NCBI GenBank assembly: GCA_934101685.1
Contig: CAKORZ010000036.1
Span: 1-13,784, forward strand
DNA from: an uncultured Bacilli bacterium
GTDB lineage: Bacteria; Bacillota_I; Bacilli_A; RFN20; DUOF01
Length of the DNA stretch: 13,784 nucleotides
Reading direction: 5' to 3'
Shown: positions 1-7,245 of the stretch, one piece after another
Layout of the letters: every line of letters begins with the position of its first letter
Numbering within the stretch: the stretch's first letter is position 1
Made by a program: the position numbers and the translations under genes
The notes under the pieces: model-generated
Told to the model about the DNA's origin: nothing
What the model saw: the letters and a program-made list of their open reading frames with translations, nothing else
Databases searched by the model: none

Positions 1-565
1 AAAAAATGATGGTGCTACTATTAAATCATATGGTTTAAATGCATCATTTAAGCAGGTCATGCTTTCTTTACTTACTGCAGTTATCGTAGTTACAGGAGTT
101 TATGTTATCGTATTCTTAGTTGATTTAATATTTACAACAGACTTTAGATTATGGGTATATGCTGTTAAATCATTTGGTGGTCAACACTTTGTAGCACTAT
201 TAAAATATTTACCTGTATTCTTCTTATACTATTTAGTTAATTCAATTCTAGTAGTTGCTAATACAAAAGATATTAAAGGATTTAAAGGTTATTTGTATGC
301 AATGTTACTTAATGTAGGTGGACTAATATTATTCTTAGCTTATCACTATGGCAAATTATTTATAACTGGTACAGCTTATGTTCCTACATTATCATTACAA
401 CCAATACTACTTTATGGATTAATTCCATCCCTTGCATTAGCAGTAGTATTTACTAAAAAATTATATGAAAAAACTAATAATGTTTGGTTAGCGGTATTCT
501 TAAATTCGATTTTATTTACTTTAATTACAGTAGCTAATACAACATTATATTTACTTGCAAAATAA
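1..565 (+). CDS. C-terminal part of a multi-spanning membrane protein, paralogue of the next gene (5' end cut by window edge)
   Basis: The reading frame is open from base 2, before any start codon, so this is the last 187 residues of a longer protein. It aligns without gaps to residues 516-702 of the next gene's product. By hand alignment about two thirds of positions are identical, including the blocks FTTDFRLWVYA, GKLFITGTAYVPTL and YEKTNNVW. About five hydrophobic helices are visible. The missing front end probably held an alpha/beta-hydrolase domain as in the paralogue, but that is inference. An internal ATG at 59 could be mistaken for a start; it has no ribosome binding site and the homology extends upstream of it. 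The gene ends 18 bp before the next start with no terminator between, so the two are probably co-transcribed. Substrate and function are unknown. Confidence 0.85.
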   Translation, partial: KNDGATIKSYGLNASFKQVMLSLLTAVIVVTGVYVIVFLVDLIFTTDFRLWVYAVKSFGGQHFVALLKYLPVFFLYYLVNSILVVANTKDIKGFKGYLYAMLLNVGGLILFLAYHYGKLFITGTAYVPTLSLQPILLYGLIPSLALAVVFTKKLYEKTNNVWLAVFLNSILFTLITVANTTLYLLAK

Positions 566-583
566 TAGAAAGGAGAGAAAATT

Positions 584-2692
584 ATGAAAAAAATATTAAA
601 AACACCACATTGGTTATTTTGCATATGTATGGCTGTAGTATTAGTATTTAGCTTTTTAGCTAATATAGTTAATACTTCAGGATACAAAGTTAGTGTTAAA
701 ACAGTTAATTTTGACACTAATGATAATAATGGCAATATAGAAGGTTTACTTTATATGCCAAAAGGATGTAGTAAGGATAATCCATGTCCAGTAATTGTTA
801 CTACTCATGGTTATTTGAATTCAAAGGAAATGCAAGATGCTCCTTCAATTGAACTATCAAGAAGAGGATATATAGTTCTTGCTATTGATATGTATGATCA
901 TGGTGGCTCTACTTGGGATACTCCATATGAATTTGGTTTCTATACTGTTTCTTTATGGGATGCAGTTAAATGGGTATATGACCAAGAATATACTTTAAAA
1001 GATGCTAATGGTAATGGTATGATTGCTGTTAGTGGACATTCAATGGGCGGCTTCTCTAGTGAGATGGCTGTCTTAAATGATACAATGTCTGTAGCAACTC
1101 AAGGACATCAAAAAATTGCTGTAAGTTTATCTGTTGGTGCTGATTATAGATATACTAGAGAATCTATTATTAATATGTTTGGTACTAGATCTAGTGGTAT
1201 GATAATTGGTCACTATGATGAATTCTTTGGCGATGATGGTGCACTAGGTGCTAATACAGTTGGATATAAAGATTATATTAAAACTGAACAAGGTAAAGAA
1301 TTTTTAGGTAATGGTACTAATTTAGGCGATGATGCAGAATATAAAATGGGTAAATTTTATGATTATGAAGGTGGTCAAAGAGTTATATATACTCCAAATG
1401 AAACTCACCCAATGAACCATTTTTCTGCAGAAACTACTGCTTATATGATTGATTTCTACACTGAAGCATTTAACTTCCAATTACAAAAAGCTGGATTAGA
1501 AAATGTTTATGCAAATAAAAAAGGTGGTCAAACTTGGTGGTTAAAAGAAGCATTTGAATTTATTGCAATGCTTGGATTATTAGTCGCTATTGTTCCTGCA
1601 TTTAATATGTTACTTAAAGTTCCTTTCTTTGCTAAAGTAAAAACTGATGAAGAAAAACTTCCAGTAGAAAAAGAACAATCAAAAGGAAAGAAAACAGGTT
1701 TAATTGTAACAGCATTAGTTACTTCACTTATTCCTGCTTACTATTATCCAACATTTATTAAAAGAACTAGTAACTTATCAATCTTTACTAAATTAACTGA
1801 AACTATTATTAGTATCTGTATAGTGTTTGTTTTAGCAGCATGGATTACTTATTTTGCTGTTAAAATGCTTAGCAAAGACAATAATGAAGAAAAGGTTAGA
1901 AGTGGTGCTTGGGAAGTTACTAAAGGATCTATGATAATAAGTGCATTTTCACTTGTTTTAAGATATTTGACTGTAAATGCTTCTACTATGTTTTTAGGTG
2001 GCAATAGTAATCTTAATACCGTAAGTTATTACTATAATGCACCTACAGCTAATGATATAGGATTCTGGGCTTTATGTAGTGCAGCTATATCAATGCTTGT
2101 GATTGCTATTGTTCATGTATTAGTTAGAAAAAATGATGGTGCTACTATTAAATCATATGGCTTAGCAGCAGGTATTAAACAAGTTGGATTGGCTTTATTA
2201 ATTTCTATAATTTTATTTACTGGTTTATATTTAATTGTATTCTTAATTAATTTAATATTTACTACTGACTTTAGATTATGGGTATATGCAATTAAATCAT
2301 TTAAATGGCATCAATTTGTATCATTCTTACGTTATGTTCCAATTTACTTCATTTACTATTTTGTTAATAGTATTGTTGTTACAAGTAATACTAAGAATGT
2401 TAAAGGATGGAGAGGAATGCTTTATGCTATAGCACTTAATGTTGGTGGATTAGTGTTATTCATGGCATACCAATATGGTAAATTATTTATAACAGGTACA
2501 GCTTATGTTCCTACATTAGCACTTGAAAGCATATTACTTGTTGGCTTAATTCCTTCATTATTAATTGCTGCTATATTTGCAAGAAAGTTCTATGAAAAGA
2601 CAAATAATGTATGGACTAGTGCTTTCTTCAATACGTTCTTATTTACGATGATTGCTATTGCTAATACTACAGTTTATTTATTAGCTAAATAA
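584..2692 (+). CDS. Membrane-anchored alpha/beta hydrolase with C-terminal polytopic membrane domain
   Basis: The product has 702 residues. An N-terminal signal-anchor helix (about 11-29) follows positively charged residues. A hydrolase domain of about 40-315 then shows a THGY oxyanion-type strand turn (H75-G76) and the nucleophile elbow GHSMGG with Ser153. Asp212 (in GHYDEFF) and His275 or His279 (in THPMNH) are likely triad partners. About nine or ten hydrophobic helices follow between 325 and 700. By the positive-inside pattern the hydrolase head should face outside the cell. The ribosome binding site AAAGGAGAG at 569-577 sets the ATG at 584. The family is the broad esterase/peptidase-like hydrolase superfamily, and the reaction cannot be read from sequence. 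The membrane half is shared with the upstream partial gene, so the two are a tandem duplicate pair. Likely substrates are lipids, acylated cell-wall components or peptides, which is inference. Confidence 0.85.
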   Translation: MKKILKTPHWLFCICMAVVLVFSFLANIVNTSGYKVSVKTVNFDTNDNNGNIEGLLYMPKGCSKDNPCPVIVTTHGYLNSKEMQDAPSIELSRRGYIVLAIDMYDHGGSTWDTPYEFGFYTVSLWDAVKWVYDQEYTLKDANGNGMIAVSGHSMGGFSSEMAVLNDTMSVATQGHQKIAVSLSVGADYRYTRESIINMFGTRSSGMIIGHYDEFFGDDGALGANTVGYKDYIKTEQGKEFLGNGTNLGDDAEYKMGKFYDYEGGQRVIYTPNETHPMNHFSAETTAYMIDFYTEAFNFQLQKAGLENVYANKKGGQTWWLKEAFEFIAMLGLLVAIVPAFNMLLKVPFFAKVKTDEEKLPVEKEQSKGKKTGLIVTALVTSLIPAYYYPTFIKRTSNLSIFTKLTETIISICIVFVLAAWITYFAVKMLSKDNNEEKVRSGAWEVTKGSMIISAFSLVLRYLTVNASTMFLGGNSNLNTVSYYYNAPTANDIGFWALCSAAISMLVIAIVHVLVRKNDGATIKSYGLAAGIKQVGLALLISIILFTGLYLIVFLINLIFTTDFRLWVYAIKSFKWHQFVSFLRYVPIYFIYYFVNSIVVTSNTKNVKGWRGMLYAIALNVGGLVLFMAYQYGKLFITGTAYVPTLALESILLVGLIPSLLIAAIFARKFYEKTNNVWTSAFFNTFLFTMIAIANTTVYLLAK

Positions 2693-2713
2693 TAATTATT
2701 TATTTGAAGAATT

Positions 2714-2743
2714 AACAAAGGCTCCTTTAAGGAGCTTTTTGTT
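2714..2743 (+). terminator. Rho-independent terminator after the hydrolase gene pair
   Basis: GCTCC at 2721-2725 pairs with GGAGC at 2731-2735 around a TTTAA loop. The stem is extended by flanking A/T pairs and followed by TTTTT at 2736-2740. It closes the hydrolase transcription unit before rsmE. Confidence 0.85.
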
Positions 2744-2773
2744 ATTCTAGTTCTTTTTATTTTTTATGTATTA

Positions 2774-2782
2774 TGTTAAGAT
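2774..2782 (+). promoter_or_regulatory. Possible extended -10 promoter of the rsmE-mtaB-deoC operon
   Basis: TG-T-TAAGAT at 2774-2782 fits an extended -10 element, with no good -35 upstream. The predicted start near 2789 would leave a leader of only about ten bases, with the weak ribosome site GGTGA (2789-2793) at its very end. A new promoter is expected here because a strong terminator lies just upstream. Confidence 0.35.
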
Positions 2783-2798
2783 ATTTATGGTGATTTAA

Positions 2799-3539
2799 GT
2801 GCAACAATATTTTGCTAAAAATAAAGTAAATAATGAATTTATTCTTGATGAGCAAGATAATTTTCATATAGAAAAAGTTATGAGAATGAAAAATGGAGAC
2901 AATATTCATGTTTCATATAAAGATAAGATTTATGACTGTGAAGTTGAATTTATAAAGGGCAAATTAAATATAAAATGTTTAAGAGAAACTCCTGTTAATA
3001 ATGAAATAGATTGTAATGTAACTTTAGTGTATGGGTTACCTAAAGGAGATAAATTTGAATTTGTAGTGCAAAAAGCAAGTGAGTTAGGTGTTACTTCAAT
3101 TGTTCCTTTTGCTGCGAATAGAAGTGTTAGCGTTGTTAGCAAAGATAAAGAAGAAAAGAAACTAGAAAGATGGAATAAAATTGCAAAAGAAGCTAGTGAA
3201 CAGTCTAAAAGGAATAAGTTAGTAAAAGTTGAGAGAGTTTGTGATTTAGAAGACATTTTAAATTATAGATCTAAACTTAATCTTATTGCTTATGAAGATG
3301 TGAGTAATGAGGGATGTAATAAACTATATAATTTATTAAATAAAAAATATGATAGCATTACTATAGTTGTAGGACCAGAAGGTGGATTTGAAGAGAGAGA
3401 AGTAGAATACTTATTAAATAATGGTTTTGAAGTTGTTTCTTTAGGGAAGAGAATTCTTAGAAGTGAAACTGCACCTTTATTTTTATTAAGTGTTATTGGA
3501 TATATGTATGAGTGTGGTGAAATTAATGAAAAAATTTAA
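2799..3539 (+). CDS. rsmE: 16S rRNA (uracil1498-N3)-methyltransferase RsmE
   Basis: The product has 246 residues, the usual length for RsmE, which methylates N3 of U1498 in 16S rRNA using S-adenosylmethionine. An N-terminal PUA-like half (MQQYFAK, HIEKVMRMKNGD) precedes the SPOUT catalytic half. The trefoil-knot motifs are clear: GLPKGDKFEFVVQKASELGV, the loop EASEQSKR, VVGPEGGFEEREV, and LGKRILRSETA near the C terminus. The GTG start at 2799 is chosen because translation from it gives the conserved MQxYF family start; GGTGA lies 5 bases upstream. The 3' end overlaps mtaB by 14 bp, implying translational coupling. In Bacillus the same pair (yqeU-yqeV) is adjacent, downstream of dnaJ-prmA. Confidence 0.95.
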   Translation: MQQYFAKNKVNNEFILDEQDNFHIEKVMRMKNGDNIHVSYKDKIYDCEVEFIKGKLNIKCLRETPVNNEIDCNVTLVYGLPKGDKFEFVVQKASELGVTSIVPFAANRSVSVVSKDKEEKKLERWNKIAKEASEQSKRNKLVKVERVCDLEDILNYRSKLNLIAYEDVSNEGCNKLYNLLNKKYDSITIVVGPEGGFEEREVEYLLNNGFEVVSLGKRILRSETAPLFLLSVIGYMYECGEINEKI

Positions 3540-4833
3540 AATTGTAACATTAGGATGTAAAGTAAATGCATATGAATCTGAAGCTGTTGCTAATATGCTT
3601 GAAGAAAAAGGATATATTAGAAGCGAAGATGAGGCAGATATAGTTGTAGTTAATACTTGTAGTGTTACATCTACTAGTGATAGTAAATCAAGACAAAAAA
3701 TTAGACATGAAATTAATAATAATCCTAATGCAATTATGTGTGTAATGGGATGTTATAGCCAGGTTAAATCTGAGGAAGTAGCTAGTATTAGTGGAGTTAA
3801 TATTGTAATAGGTACTAAATATCGTGATAAAATAGTAGATTTAATTGATGAATTTGAAGAGAATAAAAAACAAATTATTCATATTGAAGATAGTAATTCT
3901 TTTAAAAAGTTTGAAGATTTAAGTGTAATAGATTATTTTTCTAACACAAGAGCGTATTTAAAAATACAAGATGGATGCAATAATTTCTGTAGTTATTGTA
4001 TTATTCCTTATACTAGAGGTAGAGTTAGATCTAAAGATAAAGATTTAATTATTAAAGAAGCCAACAATTTAGTGAAAAAAGGATATAAAGAATTAGTTTT
4101 AACTGGTATTCATACTGGTGGATATGGGCTAGATTTAGATAATTATAGATTTGAAAATTTACTTGAAGATATGGCTAATGAAGTAAAAGGAATATCTAGA
4201 ATTAGAGTTTCATCTATTGAAATACATGAGCTTAATGATCATGTTATTAAATTAATGCAAGATAATAAAGTATTTGTTAATCATTTCCATATTCCTTTAC
4301 AATCAGGGTGTGATAAGACTTTAAAGGCTATGAATAGAAAATATGATGTTAATTATTTTATTGATAGAGCTAAATTAATAAAAAATAGTTTTAAAGATTG
4401 TAATTTAACTACTGATGTTATTGTAGGATTTCCTGGAGAAACTGATGAAGATTTTAAGATTACATGTGCTAATATAAGAAAAATAGGTTTTACTAAAATT
4501 CATGTTTTCCCATTTTCTAGTAGAAGTGGTACAGTTGCTTCAAGAATGAAAGATCAAGTTAATGGCGAAATTAAAAAGAAAAGGGTAGAAGAATTAATAA
4601 AGCTATCTAAAGAGTTAGGTAAAGAATATTATAGTAAGTTTATTGATAGAAAACTTGAAGTATTATTCGAAACTTTTGATAAAGAAACTAATATGTTAAC
4701 TGGATATACAAGTAATTATATAAAGGTACATTGTCCAGGTGATCCTAGTTTACTTAATACATTTAAAGATGTTAAATTATTAGAACTTATAGAAAAAGAT
4801 AATGATTATGAAATGAAAGGGAGGCTATTATAA
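3526..4833 (+). CDS. mtaB: tRNA (N6-threonylcarbamoyladenosine37-C2)-methylthiotransferase MtaB
   Basis: This radical-SAM methylthiotransferase converts t6A to ms2t6A at position 37 of ANN-decoding tRNAs. From the ATG at 3526 it has 435 residues. The N-terminal domain holds three cluster cysteines, C11 (LGCKVNAYESE), C45 (NTCSVT) and C76 (MGCYSQ). The radical SAM cluster is C151, C155 and C158 (DGCNNFCSYC). A TRAM RNA-binding domain occupies roughly 365-425. The GCKVN sequence and overall length favour MtaB over MiaB or RimO. The frame remains open upstream to a GTG at 3490, but ATG 3526 has GGTGA at 3516-3520 and starts directly at the conserved KIVTLGCK strand. It overlaps rsmE by 14 bp, and its TAA shares one base with the deoC ATG. 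Confidence 0.95.
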   Translation: MKKFKIVTLGCKVNAYESEAVANMLEEKGYIRSEDEADIVVVNTCSVTSTSDSKSRQKIRHEINNNPNAIMCVMGCYSQVKSEEVASISGVNIVIGTKYRDKIVDLIDEFEENKKQIIHIEDSNSFKKFEDLSVIDYFSNTRAYLKIQDGCNNFCSYCIIPYTRGRVRSKDKDLIIKEANNLVKKGYKELVLTGIHTGGYGLDLDNYRFENLLEDMANEVKGISRIRVSSIEIHELNDHVIKLMQDNKVFVNHFHIPLQSGCDKTLKAMNRKYDVNYFIDRAKLIKNSFKDCNLTTDVIVGFPGETDEDFKITCANIRKIGFTKIHVFPFSSRSGTVASRMKDQVNGEIKKKRVEELIKLSKELGKEYYSKFIDRKLEVLFETFDKETNMLTGYTSNYIKVHCPGDPSLLNTFKDVKLLELIEKDNDYEMKGRLL

Positions 4834-5492
4834 TGAAATATGCTAGTTATATTGATCATACATTATTAAAAGCAGACGCTACAGAAAAGGATATAAAGAA
4901 ACTTTGTAAGGAAGCTAAAGAGTATGGTTTCTTTAGTGTTTGTGTTAATCCGTGTTTTGTAAAATATGCTAAAAGGCAACTTCGTAATAGCGATGTTAAA
5001 GTATGCACTGTTATTGGATTTCCTTTAGGTGCTAATATTACTAAAGTTAAAGTTTATGAAGCTAAAAAGGCTATTAGTGATGGTGCAGATGAACTTGATG
5101 TAGTATTAAATATAGGTAAGTTCAAAGAAAAGAAATACAATTATATTATTAAAGAACTATCTAAAATAGTTAAATTATGTGGTAATAAGTTAATTACTAA
5201 AGTAATAATAGAAACTTGTTATTTAACTAAAGAAGAAATTCTTAAAGCACTTGAAGTAATATATGAAGCAGGAGTTGATTTTGTAAAAACATCTACTGGT
5301 TATGGTAAAGCTGGTGCACAGTTAGATGATGTTAAAATGATAAAAGATGCTTGTAATAACAAATTAAAGATTAAGGCAAGTGGTGGAATTAAGACTTTAG
5401 CACAAGTAAAAGAATTTATTTCAGCTGGAGCGGATAGAATTGGTACTTCTAGTGGAGTTAGTATTGTTACAGAAATAGAAGAAAATGAATAA
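4833..5492 (+). CDS. deoC: Deoxyribose-phosphate aldolase DeoC
   Basis: The 219-residue class I aldolase cleaves 2-deoxyribose 5-phosphate to glyceraldehyde 3-phosphate and acetaldehyde in deoxynucleoside catabolism. The Schiff-base lysine is K152 in DFVKTSTGY. D89 (DELDVVLNIG) and K181 (IKASGGI) match the other catalytic residues of the family, and the N terminus YIDHTLLKADAT is typical. The start codon overlaps the mtaB stop (TAATG at 4831-4835), and AAAGGGAGG at 4816-4824 lies inside the mtaB coding end, so translation is coupled. The product would act together with phosphopentomutase (deoB, at the right end of the window), but the two genes are not in one operon here. Confidence 0.96.
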   Translation: MKYASYIDHTLLKADATEKDIKKLCKEAKEYGFFSVCVNPCFVKYAKRQLRNSDVKVCTVIGFPLGANITKVKVYEAKKAISDGADELDVVLNIGKFKEKKYNYIIKELSKIVKLCGNKLITKVIIETCYLTKEEILKALEVIYEAGVDFVKTSTGYGKAGAQLDDVKMIKDACNNKLKIKASGGIKTLAQVKEFISAGADRIGTSSGVSIVTEIEENE

Positions 5493-5501
5493 AATTTATT
5501 A

Positions 5502-5528
5502 AATTTTTGCTATAAATAGCACAAAATT
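5502..5528 (+). terminator. Weak hairpin, possible terminator of rsmE-mtaB-deoC
   Basis: TGCTA (5508-5512) pairs with TAGCA (5517-5521) around TAAA. The stem is extended by AATTTT/AAAATT with one bulged C. Only a broken T-run (5531-5538) follows, so termination may be inefficient. Confidence 0.4.
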
Positions 5529-5539
5529 AATTATTTTTG

Positions 5540-5568
5540 TTGATTTTATTAATTTAGTTATATATAAT
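5540..5568 (+). promoter_or_regulatory. Sigma-A type promoter of rpsU
   Basis: TTGATT at 5540-5545 and a perfect TATAAT at 5563-5568 are separated by exactly 17 bp. The predicted start near 5575 gives a leader of about 35 bases to the rpsU ATG. Ribosomal protein genes usually have strong promoters, and this is among the best in the window. Confidence 0.75.
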
Positions 5569-5610
5569 CATTAATGGATTAGCTAGTTTGCTTCAGAGGG
5601 AGGGAAATTG

Positions 5611-5790
5611 ATGCCAAAAATAGCAGTACGCGATAATGAAAACTTAGACGATGCATTACGTCGTTTTAAAAGATCAGTATCCAAGGCAGGTACTCTTGCT
5701 GCAGTGAAGAAACGCGAATTCTATGTAAAGCCAGGTGTAAAACGTAAGTTAAAATCACTTGAAGCTCGCAAAAACAAAAGAAGAGATTAA
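5611..5790 (+). CDS. rpsU: 30S ribosomal protein bS21
   Basis: The 59-residue product starts PKIAVRDNENLDDALRRFKR and ends in a very basic tail (SLEARKNKRRD), as is usual for bS21, which binds the small-subunit platform near the anti-Shine-Dalgarno end of 16S rRNA. The ATG at 5611 is preferred over a TTG one codon earlier because family members begin Met-Pro-Lys and AGGGAGGG (5597-5604) lies at suitable spacing. Codon use differs from its neighbours, with several CGC/CGT arginines instead of AGA, as expected for a highly expressed gene. It has its own promoter and terminator, so it is a one-gene unit. In Bacillus it also lies just after mtaB (yqeV). Confidence 0.97.
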   Translation: MPKIAVRDNENLDDALRRFKRSVSKAGTLAAVKKREFYVKPGVKRKLKSLEARKNKRRD

Positions 5791-5795
5791 TTAAG

Positions 5796-5820
5796 AATGA
5801 CCATTTGGTCATTTTTTTTT
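5796..5820 (+). terminator. Rho-independent terminator of rpsU
   Basis: AATGACC (5796-5802) pairs with GGTCATT (5807-5813) around ATTT. An uninterrupted T-run follows to 5820. Confidence 0.93.
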
Positions 5821-5840
5821 ATTATTTTTTAAATTATGCA

Positions 5841-5846
5841 TATAAT
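5841..5846 (+). promoter_or_regulatory. -10 element of the hflX leader promoter
   Basis: A perfect TATAAT lies at 5841-5846, with TG three bases upstream (5837-5838). The -35 region falls in the T-run of the rpsU terminator (about 5818-5825, TTTATT-like) and is poor. Transcription would begin near 5853, right at the first leader hairpin. Confidence 0.5.
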
Positions 5847-5851
5847 AAATA

Positions 5852-5875
5852 TGTAGATAGAAGAAATTATCTACA
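5852..5875 (+). promoter_or_regulatory. 5' hairpin of the hflX leader RNA
   Basis: TGTAGATA (5852-5859) pairs perfectly with TATCTACA (5868-5875) over an 8-base loop. Because it sits at the predicted 5' end it may stabilise the leader RNA. No overlap with the terminator stem was found, so it is not an obvious antiterminator. Confidence 0.5.
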
Positions 5876-5884
5876 ATACTAGTT

Positions 5885-5925
5885 AAAAAGGAGAAAGCTG
5901 TATGTCTTTTTCCTTTTTTTATTTT
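5885..5925 (+). terminator. Attenuator: terminator hairpin in the hflX leader, overlapping the leader reading frame
   Basis: Bases 5885-5897 pair with 5906-5918 as an unbroken 13-bp stem (one G-T pair), with an 8-base loop 5898-5905 carrying the leader ATG. The T-run 5914-5920 and TTTT at 5922-5925 follow. It lies after the hflX promoter candidate and before the hflX start, so it would stop transcription unless a ribosome occupies the leader frame. Confidence 0.7.
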
Positions 5926-5931
5926 AATTAA
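5902..5931 (+). CDS. Leader peptide (uORF) upstream of hflX, MSFSFFYFN
   Basis: A nine-codon frame, ATG at 5902 to TAA at 5929-5931, has the ribosome site AAGGAG at 5888-5893, 8 bases before the ATG. This is one of the best-placed ribosome sites in the window, although the frame is far too short to be a normal gene. The peptide is unusually rich in Phe/Ser/Tyr, but this partly follows from the T-rich terminator strand. Codons 2-6 are the right arm of the terminator hairpin and the ribosome site is its left arm, so translation and termination exclude each other. This layout is typical of ribosome-mediated attenuation; expression of the peptide is inferred. Confidence 0.6.
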   Translation: MSFSFFYFN

Positions 5932-5959
5932 TCATATATAATTTTATTGAGGTAATAGT

Positions 5960-7213
5960 ATGGAAAATAAAGAAAGAGTAGTGCTTGTGGGCGCTAATTT
6001 AAATGATAATAGTGATTTTTTAAATTCAATGATTGAATTAGCTTCACTTGCAGATGCAATAGATTTAGAAGTAGTTAACTCTATTTCACAAAATGTTAAA
6101 GAAATTACTAATAATTATTATATTGGTAGTGGTAAGGTTAAAGAAATTAAAGATTATATTAAAGGTAAAAATATTGATATAATTATTTTTAATAATGAGC
6201 TTAGTGCTTTGCAATTAAAAAATTTAGAAGATGATTTTTATACTAAAGTTATTGATAGAACCATGCTTATTTTAGAAATATTTGCTAAACGTGCTAGAAG
6301 TAAAGAAGCAAAAATTCAAGTAGAACTTGCTAGTTTAGAGTATATGCGTCCTAAACTAATTGGATCTAATATTAATCTAGATAGGCAAAGAGGTGGTAAA
6401 AACAAGGGCGTAGGAGAGAAATTCCTTGAGTTAGATAAACGTAAGATAGATAAACAAATTAATGAATTAAAGAAAGAATTAGAGGAAATAGAGAAGAATA
6501 AAGAATTAACTAGTAAACTTAGAAATAGTAGTAGAATTCCTAAAGTAGCACTAGTTGGATATACTAATGCTGGTAAATCTAGTTTAATGAATTGTATGCT
6601 TAATTTATTTGGAGAAAATGAAGAAAAAGTAGTTTTTGAGAAGGATATGTTGTTTGCAACACTAGATACTTCTAGTAGGAAGATTAATGCTTATGGTAAA
6701 AGTTTTATATTATCAGATACAGTTGGGTTTGTTTCTTCTTTACCACATCATTTAGTTAAGGCTTTTAAATCTACTTTGGATGAAGTTAGAAATGCTGATT
6801 TATTGCTTAATGTGATTGATATTACTAGTCCTAATTATTTGAGAGAGAAAGAAGTAACAGAATCTACATTAAAAGATATTTTAAAAGGAGAAAATAAAAA
6901 AATAATTAATGTATATAGTAAAATTGATTTACCTACAGGTAATGTAATTGAATTAGAGGATAATGAAGTATTTGTTTCTAGTAAAAATAATGAGGGAATA
7001 GATGAATTAGTTAGTATGATTTTAAATAGTGTTTTTAGCGATTTAATAGATTGTAAAATGTTTATTCCATATGAAAAATCTAATATTTTATATGAATTGA
7101 ATAAAAATTCCTTTATTAATGTAAAAGAAGAAAGAGATGAAGGTATTTATATTGAAATAGAATGTAATCAAATTGATTATAAAAAATATAATGAATTTGT
7201 TATTAAAGAATAA
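5960..7213 (+). CDS. hflX: GTPase HflX, ribosome-splitting/rescue factor
   Basis: The 417-residue product has the HflX N-terminal nucleotide-binding-like domain (about 1-110), a conserved linker RARSKEAKIQVELASLEYMRPKL, a coiled-coil segment (about 158-188) and a G domain. G1 is GYTNAGKS (200-207), G2 lies around FATLDTSSR, and G3 is DTVGFV (253-258). G4 reads SKID (320-323) where NKxD is usual, and G5 is near VSSKN. HflX binds the 50S subunit and splits stalled or hibernating 70S ribosomes. The glycine-rich element before the coiled coil reads RGGKNKGVGE, which departs from the usual GGxGxRGPGE form. GAGGT at 5949-5953 supports the ATG at 5960. Expression is probably controlled by the leader attenuator upstream, and the downstream membrane gene follows after 32 bp. 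Confidence 0.93.
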   Translation: MENKERVVLVGANLNDNSDFLNSMIELASLADAIDLEVVNSISQNVKEITNNYYIGSGKVKEIKDYIKGKNIDIIIFNNELSALQLKNLEDDFYTKVIDRTMLILEIFAKRARSKEAKIQVELASLEYMRPKLIGSNINLDRQRGGKNKGVGEKFLELDKRKIDKQINELKKELEEIEKNKELTSKLRNSSRIPKVALVGYTNAGKSSLMNCMLNLFGENEEKVVFEKDMLFATLDTSSRKINAYGKSFILSDTVGFVSSLPHHLVKAFKSTLDEVRNADLLLNVIDITSPNYLREKEVTESTLKDILKGENKKIINVYSKIDLPTGNVIELEDNEVFVSSKNNEGIDELVSMILNSVFSDLIDCKMFIPYEKSNILYELNKNSFINVKEERDEGIYIEIECNQIDYKKYNEFVIKE

Positions 7214-7245
7214 TTTATAGGTTATAATTAGGATAGGTGGTTTAT

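Noticed and set aside
412..735. Antisense frames on the - strand (also near 2930, 7829, 10708 and 12937)
   Set aside because: All lie opposite well-supported genes or span gene junctions, lack ribosome sites, and look like shadows of AT-rich coding sequence.
3490..3525. Upstream GTG start giving mtaB 12 extra residues
   Set aside because: The extra residues do not fit the family start. ATG 3526 has a ribosome site at proper spacing and directly precedes the conserved strand.
5821..5931. The stretch between rpsU and hflX as an independent small regulatory RNA
   Set aside because: Possible, since it has a promoter, hairpin and terminator. The ribosome site and leader frame inside the terminator fit a cis-acting hflX attenuator better.
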